NCBI GenBank assembly: GCA_036524115.1
Contig: DATDCY010000315.1
Location: 1 to 64,000 of the forward strand
Origin: a bacterium
GTDB lineage: Bacteria > JAUVQV01 > DATDCY01
DNA: 64,000 nucleotides
Reading direction: 5' to 3'
The position numbers and the translations under genes are program-made. Position 1 is the first letter of the stretch. The number at the start of each line of letters is the position of its first letter. The notes beneath the pieces are model-generated. The model was given only the letters and a program-made list of their open reading frames with translations, did not search any database and was not told the origin of the DNA. Of the stretch, positions 58,997 through 64,000 are shown piece by piece.

Positions 58997-60628
58997 ATGA
59001 GCCGGCCCTGGCAGGACAAGTACGACCACCCGGTCCCCGAGCCGTTCACGTTCCCGGAGACCACGCTCGACCGGGTCCTCGCCGCCACCGCCGCGGCGCA
59101 CCCTGACTGGGTCGCGCTCAGCGCGGGCGACGACAATACGACGTACGCCCAGCTCGACGAGCGCGCCACCCGCGTCGCGCACGGGCTGCGGGCGCTCGGG
59201 ATCGCGAAGGGGGACCGCGTCGCGCTGATGCTCCCCAACGCCGCGGCCTACCCGCTGGCGGCGGCCGCGGCGCACAAGATCGGCGCCGTGATCGTGAATG
59301 TCGGCGCGATGACCAAGGGGCCGGAGTTCGCCGCCATCGCCCGCGCGACCGGCGCCCGCGTCCTCGTGACCCTGGACGTGTTCCTGCCGAACGTCCACGG
59401 GGCGCTGGCCGCCTCGGGCATCGAGCACCTGGTCCTGCACTCGGTGTCGGGGCTCGAGCGGCAGCTGCCGCCTCCCGGCGTGCCGACGGTGCCCCTCGGC
59501 GACCTGCTGCGTTCGCACCCGGCGACGGCGCTGCCCCCGGTGGCGGCGCCGGAGGACCTCGCGCTGCTGCAGATGACGAGCGGCACCAGCGGCAGGCCGA
59601 AGGCCGTGAAGCTGACGCACCGGAACATCGTCGCGAACCTGTACCAGATCGAGGCCTTTCGGCCGGTCGCCGGCGCGGCCAACGGCGCGGTGATCTGCCT
59701 GCCGCCGTTCTTCCACGTCTTCGGCTTCACGATCGGGCTCCAGCTCTCCGTGCTGCGCGGCTACCGCATGGTGCTCGTGCCGCGCTTCGACCCGCTGGCC
59801 ATCGTGCCGCTGCTCGCGCTGGTCGAGAAGCACCGGCCGGTGGTCTCGCTGCCCGGCGTCCCGGCGCTCTGGAAGGTGCTGGTGAAGCACCTCGAGGCCA
59901 GCCCGGCGGCGCGCGAGATGTTCGCCGCCATCGAGATGCCCTCGTGCGGCGGCGCGCCGCTGCCGCCGGAGCTCAAGGAGCGCTTCCATCAGCTCACCGG
60001 CCGCCGGCTCCACGAGGCGTACGGCCTGTCCGAGGCCGCCTCGACGACGCACATGACGCCCGTGTCGCGCCCGTGCCCGGCAGGGTCGATGGGCATCCCG
60101 ATCCCGGGGATCGACGCGCGGATCGCGGACCTCGACGCCCCCGCGCGGACGGTCCCCACCGGCGAAGTCGGCGAGCTGGCGGTGCGCGGGCCGCAGGTGA
60201 TGGCGGGGTACTGGCTGGCGCCCGACGCCACGGAGTCGACCTCGCGGCTGAGGGACGGCTGGCTCTTCACCGGGGACCTGGCCCGCATGGACGCGGACGG
60301 GTTCTTCTTCATCGTCGACCGCAGGGACGACCTGATCATCACGAGCGGCTTCAACGTCTACCCGAGCGAGGTGGAGGCGGTGCTCAAGGCGCACCCCGGG
60401 GTCGCGGATGCCGCGGTGGTCGGCGTCCCGGACCCCTCGCACGGCAAGGTGGTCATCGCGCGGGTCGTGCCGCGGGAGAAGGTCGAGCTGAGCGCCGCCG
60501 AGGTGCTCGAGCACTGCCGGCAGCGCCTGCCCGACCACAAGGTGCCGCGCCGCGTGCTCGTCGTCGACGAGATCCCCAAGTCGCCGGTGGGCAAGCCGCT
60601 GCGGCGGCAGTTGCGGGCGGAGGGCTAG
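58997..60628 (+). CDS. Acyl-CoA synthetase/AMP-dependent ligase
   Basis: A 543-residue adenylate-forming enzyme that activates a carboxylic acid as its acyl-AMP and then thioester. Core motifs: A3 LLQMTSGTSGRPKAVKLTHR, A5 HEAYGLSEAASTTHM, A7/A8 GWLFTGDLARMDADGFFFIV, DRRDDLIITSGFNVYPSEVE, and A10 PKSPVGKPLRRQL with the catalytic Lys. The layout is that of long/medium-chain fatty acyl-CoA ligases. Its stop overlaps the stop of the convergent ligase gene by the CTAG palindrome. Whether it serves the neighbouring resorcinol pathway or general fatty acid metabolism is not clear. Confidence 0.93.
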   Translation: MSRPWQDKYDHPVPEPFTFPETTLDRVLAATAAAHPDWVALSAGDDNTTYAQLDERATRVAHGLRALGIAKGDRVALMLPNAAAYPLAAAAAHKIGAVIVNVGAMTKGPEFAAIARATGARVLVTLDVFLPNVHGALAASGIEHLVLHSVSGLERQLPPPGVPTVPLGDLLRSHPATALPPVAAPEDLALLQMTSGTSGRPKAVKLTHRNIVANLYQIEAFRPVAGAANGAVICLPPFFHVFGFTIGLQLSVLRGYRMVLVPRFDPLAIVPLLALVEKHRPVVSLPGVPALWKVLVKHLEASPAAREMFAAIEMPSCGGAPLPPELKERFHQLTGRRLHEAYGLSEAASTTHMTPVSRPCPAGSMGIPIPGIDARIADLDAPARTVPTGEVGELAVRGPQVMAGYWLAPDATESTSRLRDGWLFTGDLARMDADGFFFIVDRRDDLIITSGFNVYPSEVEAVLKAHPGVADAAVVGVPDPSHGKVVIARVVPREKVELSAAEVLEHCRQRLPDHKVPRRVLVVDEIPKSPVGKPLRRQLRAEG

Positions 60629-62013
60629 CTCTTCGCCCGCTGGAAGAGGGCCGCGATGGCCTTGCGGTCGATCTTGCCCGCGGCGGTCACGGGGATCCTG
60701 GCGAGCACCTTGACGGCGCGCGGCCGCGCGTGGGGCGGCAGGGAGGCCAGCGCGGCCGGCCCGAGGTCCAGGCTCGCGGGATCGCCTTCGACGACCGCGA
60801 CGATCTGGTGCTCGCGGCCGTTGCCCACGGGGAGGGCGAGGGCGACCGCGTCGCGGACTCCCGGCAGACCCGAGAGACCCTGGCGCACCGCCTCCAGGTC
60901 GACGCGCCTGCCGCCGACCTTGACGACGCCGTCGGCCCGGCCGCGCAGCTCGAAGCGCGCGCCCGGCGTGGCCTGCGCCAGATCGCTCGTGAGATGGAAG
61001 CCGTCGTCATCCCGTGGCAGTTCGGGCGAGAGGTACTCGGAGCGCACGGCCAGTCGCCCCTCGTTGAGCCGCACGGCGATCTCGGGGAAGGCCTTGAAGT
61101 CCCGCTCGCCGGCGTGACGGACCCGCGCCGCGATGCCGCCGGTCTCGGTCGAGCCGTAGATCTCCGCGACGGGCGCGCCGGTCCGAGCGCTGAAGGCGAG
61201 CGCGTCCTCTTCCGCGAGGCTGCCGGCGGAGGAGAACGCCAGGCGCAGCGCCGGCAGGTCGCAGGGCTGGCCGTTGAGCGCCCGGTAGTGGGCAGGCACG
61301 CTGACCAGGATCGTCGCCCCGCCCCGGCGGCCGGCGGCCTGGATCTCGGCGGGGAACGTGGGGGTCTCGGCCGCGACCGACGCGGATGCCGCCAGCGGCG
61401 TGAGAACGGCGTAGAGCAGCCCGTAGATGTGGTTCGAGTTCACCGTCGCGAGGACGCGGTCCCGGTCGGTGACCCGGTAGCGCCCGACGATGGCGGACGT
61501 CTCCGCCAGGAGGTTGCGCACCGTCTTGGTCCACATCTTGGGCGCGCCCGTCGAACCGCCGGTGAACAGCCGCAGCCAGCGATCGCCGGGGGACTTGCGC
61601 CCCGGAGCGTCGGCCAACGGCCGCGGGGGCGTGCGGCGCGCGCCCGGGATGCAGATGCGCACGCCGGCCGGGACCGGCCGGGGCACGTCGCTGATCACGG
61701 TGCCGCAGCCTGTCGCCTGCCGCACCTCCTCCAGCACCGCCTCGTCGAAGGCGTGGGGCAGCACCAGCGTCGCGGGGCCGGCCAGGGTCGCCAGCAGGGC
61801 GGCGGCGACCACGGAGCGGTCCTGCGCGCAGAGGCAGAGTGGCGCCGCCTCGGCCCCGCACTCCGCCGCGATCCCCGCGGCGAGGGCGTGGACCTCCGCG
61901 TACGTCGCCCCCCCGATCACGAAGTGCCGCCGGGGGTCGTCGGGGCCGGCGAGCAGGCGGCCGATCAACCCCCGCAGCCGGCTGTCCGAAGCTGAATCGT
62001 CCATGGCAGGCAT
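60625..62013 (-). CDS. AMP-dependent ligase linked to the dar genes
   Basis: A shorter adenylate-forming enzyme of about 460 residues. Motifs are A3 RLFTGGSTGAPKMWTKTVRN, A5 PVAEIYGSTETGGIAARVRH, A8 FELRGRADGVVKVGGRRVDL and A10 IPVTAAGKIDRKAIAALF. The compact N-terminus (HFVIGGATYAEVHALAAGIA) and TGAPKMWTKT resemble the acyl/aryl-activating ligases of aryl-polyene and flexirubin clusters, which load an aromatic starter on an acyl carrier protein. It is divergent from darA, about 165 bases apart. ATG 62013 or 62004 can be the start; earlier in-frame ATGs lie in the promoter region and are rejected. Confidence 0.88.
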   Translation of the reverse strand: MPAMDDSASDSRLRGLIGRLLAGPDDPRRHFVIGGATYAEVHALAAGIAAECGAEAAPLCLCAQDRSVVAAALLATLAGPATLVLPHAFDEAVLEEVRQATGCGTVISDVPRPVPAGVRICIPGARRTPPRPLADAPGRKSPGDRWLRLFTGGSTGAPKMWTKTVRNLLAETSAIVGRYRVTDRDRVLATVNSNHIYGLLYAVLTPLAASASVAAETPTFPAEIQAAGRRGGATILVSVPAHYRALNGQPCDLPALRLAFSSAGSLAEEDALAFSARTGAPVAEIYGSTETGGIAARVRHAGERDFKAFPEIAVRLNEGRLAVRSEYLSPELPRDDDGFHLTSDLAQATPGARFELRGRADGVVKVGGRRVDLEAVRQGLSGLPGVRDAVALALPVGNGREHQIVAVVEGDPASLDLGPAALASLPPHARPRAVKVLARIPVTAAGKIDRKAIAALFQRAKS

Positions 62014-62177
62014 GATCCCGGCGCAAGACTCTATGACCTGGACGCCGCGCCTGTCAACGTGCCGCGTCCGCGGTTGCGCGGCCTGCGCACAGATGCTATA
62101 CACATCCCCCGAATGGTGACAGGAAAGGGCCGATCCGTCCGCGTCCGACCCGGGATCCACTTCTTGCCCACGCCGAG

Positions 62178-63134
62178 ATGAGGAAGCGGGTCCTCGTCCT
62201 CCACTACTCGCAGACCGGCCAGCTCACGTCGGCCATCCGGTCCATGATCGGCCCCCTCGAGCGCGATCCGGAGATCGAGGTCACGTGGGAGGAACTCAAG
62301 CCGGTCCGGCCGTACCCCTTTCCCTGGCCGCTGCTGCAGTTCTTCGACGTCTTCCCCGAGTCGGTGTTCCTGGACCCGCCCGCGATGCAGCCGGTCGCCT
62401 TCGATCCCGACAGCAGGTTCGACCTCGTCGTCATCGCCTACCAGGTGTGGTTCCTCTCGCCGTCGCTGCCGGTCACCGGCTTCCTCAAGTCGGAGGCCGC
62501 GCGCGTCCTCGACGGCGCGCCCGTCGTCACGGTGATCGTCTGCCGGAACATGTGGCTCACGGCCCAGGAAAAGATGAGGGCGCTGATCGAAGCCCGGGGC
62601 GGGCGGCTCGTGGACAACGTGGCCCTCGTCGACCGGGGCTCGCCGTGGACCACCTTCGTCACGACGCCGCGCTGGCTGCTCACCGGGCGCAAGGGGCCCT
62701 TCTGGGGCATCTTTCCCGGCGCGGGCGTGAGCCGCCAGGACATCGAAGGGGCGGCGCGGTTCGGCAGGGCGCTCGCGGACGGGTTGCGAAAGACGGGAGA
62801 CGGCCCGGTCCGCGAATCGATGCTCGCGGGCCTCGGCGCCGTGCGGGTGAATCCGGCGTACATCATGAGCGAGCGGATGGGCCAGAGGAGCTTCCGCGCG
62901 TGGGGCCGGCTCCTCAGGGCCCTCGGCCCGCCGGCCGCGCCGCTGCGGCGGGTGGCGCTCGTCGTCTACGTCGTGTTCCTCGTGTGCCTGATCCTGACCG
63001 TCGTCCCCCTGGGGATCGTGGTGCGGGCGGTTCTCCGGCCGTTTCTCCGACGGAGGCTGGATGCCGAGGTCGCGCGCCTGGAGGGACCCTCCGGCTCCTC
63101 CACCGAGCGCGTGCAATCCTTTGGCAGCGCGTGA
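62178..63134 (+). CDS. darA: DarA-like dialkylresorcinol condensing enzyme
   Basis: A 318-residue protein matching DarA, which condenses two beta-keto intermediates and cyclises them to the resorcinol ring. The flavodoxin-like opening RVLVLHYSQTGQLTSAIRSM is followed by LEPVRPYPFPWPLLQFFDVF-type sequence (actual: LKPVRPYPFPWPLLQFFDVF), FDLVVIAYQVWFLSPSLPVT and NPAYIMSERMGQRSFRAWGR. A hydrophobic helix near the C-terminus (VALVVYVVFLVCLILTVVPL) suggests membrane attachment. The pair darA-darB is diagnostic of dialkylresorcinol/flexirubin-type pathways. The next gene starts eight bases after its stop. Confidence 0.88.
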   Translation: MRKRVLVLHYSQTGQLTSAIRSMIGPLERDPEIEVTWEELKPVRPYPFPWPLLQFFDVFPESVFLDPPAMQPVAFDPDSRFDLVVIAYQVWFLSPSLPVTGFLKSEAARVLDGAPVVTVIVCRNMWLTAQEKMRALIEARGGRLVDNVALVDRGSPWTTFVTTPRWLLTGRKGPFWGIFPGAGVSRQDIEGAARFGRALADGLRKTGDGPVRESMLAGLGAVRVNPAYIMSERMGQRSFRAWGRLLRALGPPAAPLRRVALVVYVVFLVCLILTVVPLGIVVRAVLRPFLRRRLDAEVARLEGPSGSSTERVQSFGSA

Positions 63135-63142
63135 GCGAGGAC

Positions 63143-64000
63143 ATGGCGAACCCGGTCTTCATCACCGACTTCGGCTCCTTCCTGCCGAACGCGCCCGTCG
63201 CGAACGACAGGATCGAGGATGTCCTCGGGATGGTCGGCGGCCGCAAGTCGCGCGCCCGCGCGATCGTGCTGCGCAACAACGGCATCAGGACCCGCCACTA
63301 CGCCGTCGACCCGGCGTCCGGGGCCTTCACCCACACCAACGCCCGGATGACGGCCGAGGCGGTGCGGGCGCTGGTCGCCAGGAGCGGCATCGGGCTCGAC
63401 GACATCGACTGCCTCTGCTGCGGCACGTCGAGCCCCGACCAGATCCAGCCCTCCCACGGCTGCATGGTCCAGGGGGAGCTTGCCCTGCCGCCGCGGGAGG
63501 TGGTGACCACGTCCGGCGTCTGTCTCTGCGGCCTGGCGGCGATGAAGTACGCCTGGATGACCGTCGCCGCCGGGCTCGTCGGGAGGGCCGTCTCGACCGG
63601 GTCGGAGTTCGCATCGAGCGTGATGAAGGCGTCCACGTTCTGGTGCGACGAGGGCGCCGGTGTCGACGAGCTGGAAAAGCGGCCTTCCCTGGCGTTCGAG
63701 AAGGACTTTCTGCGGTGGATGCTCTCCGACGGGGCCGGGGCCGCGCTGCTGACAAACAGGCGCGCCCCCGACCGGCTGGCCCTCGCCGTGGACTGGATCG
63801 AGACCCGATCGTACGCGGGCCGCCTGCCCGTGTGCATGTACGCCGGCGCCGTGAAACGCGAGGACGGCTCGCTGGAGGGGATGCGCTCGGTCGACCAGCC
63901 CGCGCGGATCGTGAAGGAGCACTTCCTCGCGCTCAAGCAGGATGCGCGGCTTTTGGATGAGCACATGGTCGCCGTGGCGACGGAGGTCCTGCTGGAGGTG
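63143..64000 (+). CDS. darB: DarB-like ketosynthase III, 3' end outside window
   Basis: The frame is open from ATG 63143 through the window end (286 codons). It is a KAS III/FabH-type ketosynthase: DCLCCGTSSPDQIQPSHGCM, active-site Cys in TTSGVCLCGLAAMKYAWMTV, DFLRWMLSDGAGAALLTN. The His-Asn residues of the triad lie beyond the window. The wording matches DarB of dialkylresorcinol synthesis, which supplies or condenses the second chain with DarA. GAGCGAGGAC precedes the start. Downstream aryl-polyene or flexirubin genes can be expected. Confidence 0.9.
   Translation, partial: MANPVFITDFGSFLPNAPVANDRIEDVLGMVGGRKSRARAIVLRNNGIRTRHYAVDPASGAFTHTNARMTAEAVRALVARSGIGLDDIDCLCCGTSSPDQIQPSHGCMVQGELALPPREVVTTSGVCLCGLAAMKYAWMTVAAGLVGRAVSTGSEFASSVMKASTFWCDEGAGVDELEKRPSLAFEKDFLRWMLSDGAGAALLTNRRAPDRLALAVDWIETRSYAGRLPVCMYAGAVKREDGSLEGMRSVDQPARIVKEHFLALKQDARLLDEHMVAVATEVLLEV

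Noticed and set aside
59944-61995. Long + strand frame spanning the two ligase genes
   Set aside because: It is out of frame with the first ligase and antisense to the second; both real genes have complete adenylation motifs.

Overview
The window is a GC-rich (roughly two-thirds G+C by eye) bacterial chromosome segment of 64 kb. GroEL with a GGM-rich tail, a sigma54 enhancer-binding protein, many secreted or outer-membrane proteins and AAATCCCCC/GGGGGATTT palindromes suggest a Gram-negative bacterium of the former Deltaproteobacteria (Desulfuromonadota/Myxococcota-like). This placement is inference from style only; no rRNA or tRNA was seen.

Left edge (1-2141): the 3' end of a groEL gene with its terminator, then about 1.3 kb of apparently decayed DNA. 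That stretch includes a 20-codon fragment of a second groEL (1311-1370).

Central island (about 2142-37970): an extracellular contractile injection system (eCIS; Afp/PVC/MAC-like) read almost entirely left to right with many ATGA overlaps. In order it encodes a PspF-like sigma54 activator, a small winged-helix protein, a DUF4255 cap protein, a carboxypeptidase-regulatory-like protein, sheath 1 with a very large alanine-rich coiled-coil insertion, tube 1, sheath 2 with an Fn3-like insertion, tube 2, a LysM hub adaptor, a 53-aa conserved-looking peptide, a gpD-like hub, a gp5-like spike, a C-terminally membrane-anchored protein, gp25, gpJ, a beta-propeller/gpI fusion, a pair of related accessory proteins, an IPT-like protein, a secreted CBM9-like protein, an Lgt-family enzyme, a protein of unknown function in the tape-measure position, the Afp15-type AAA+ ATPase, and a 967-aa cargo protein ending in a nuclease-like toxin domain. 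A two-transmembrane protein and a secreted helical-repeat protein follow. A textbook -24/-12 sigma54 promoter with an upstream perfect palindrome lies just before the first structural genes, so the machine looks regulated by its own linked activator.

Right margin of the island (38-41 kb): a convergent pair of a protealysin-like M4 metalloprotease and its emfourin-type inhibitor, an inactivated ISL3 transposase remnant, and a decayed groEL 3' end with its downstream region. groEL debris therefore brackets the eCIS on both sides in colinear order, as if the system had entered a tandem groEL copy.

Right part (41-64 kb): a hybrid histidine kinase that has lost both ends; an OmpR-type two-component system followed by a CTTCACA direct-repeat box and a secreted Met/Gly-rich protein; a metallo-beta-lactamase-fold hydrolase; a large multicopper oxidase; an FKBP-N-only protein; an envelope operon (FecR/DUF6600 protein, coiled-coil protein, small lipoprotein); GNAT and M28-peptidase genes; a pentapeptide/collagen-like secreted protein; an outer-membrane barrel; two adenylate-forming ligases; and, at the edge, darA/darB-like genes for dialkylresorcinol (flexirubin/aryl-polyene-type) synthesis, the second cut off by the window end.
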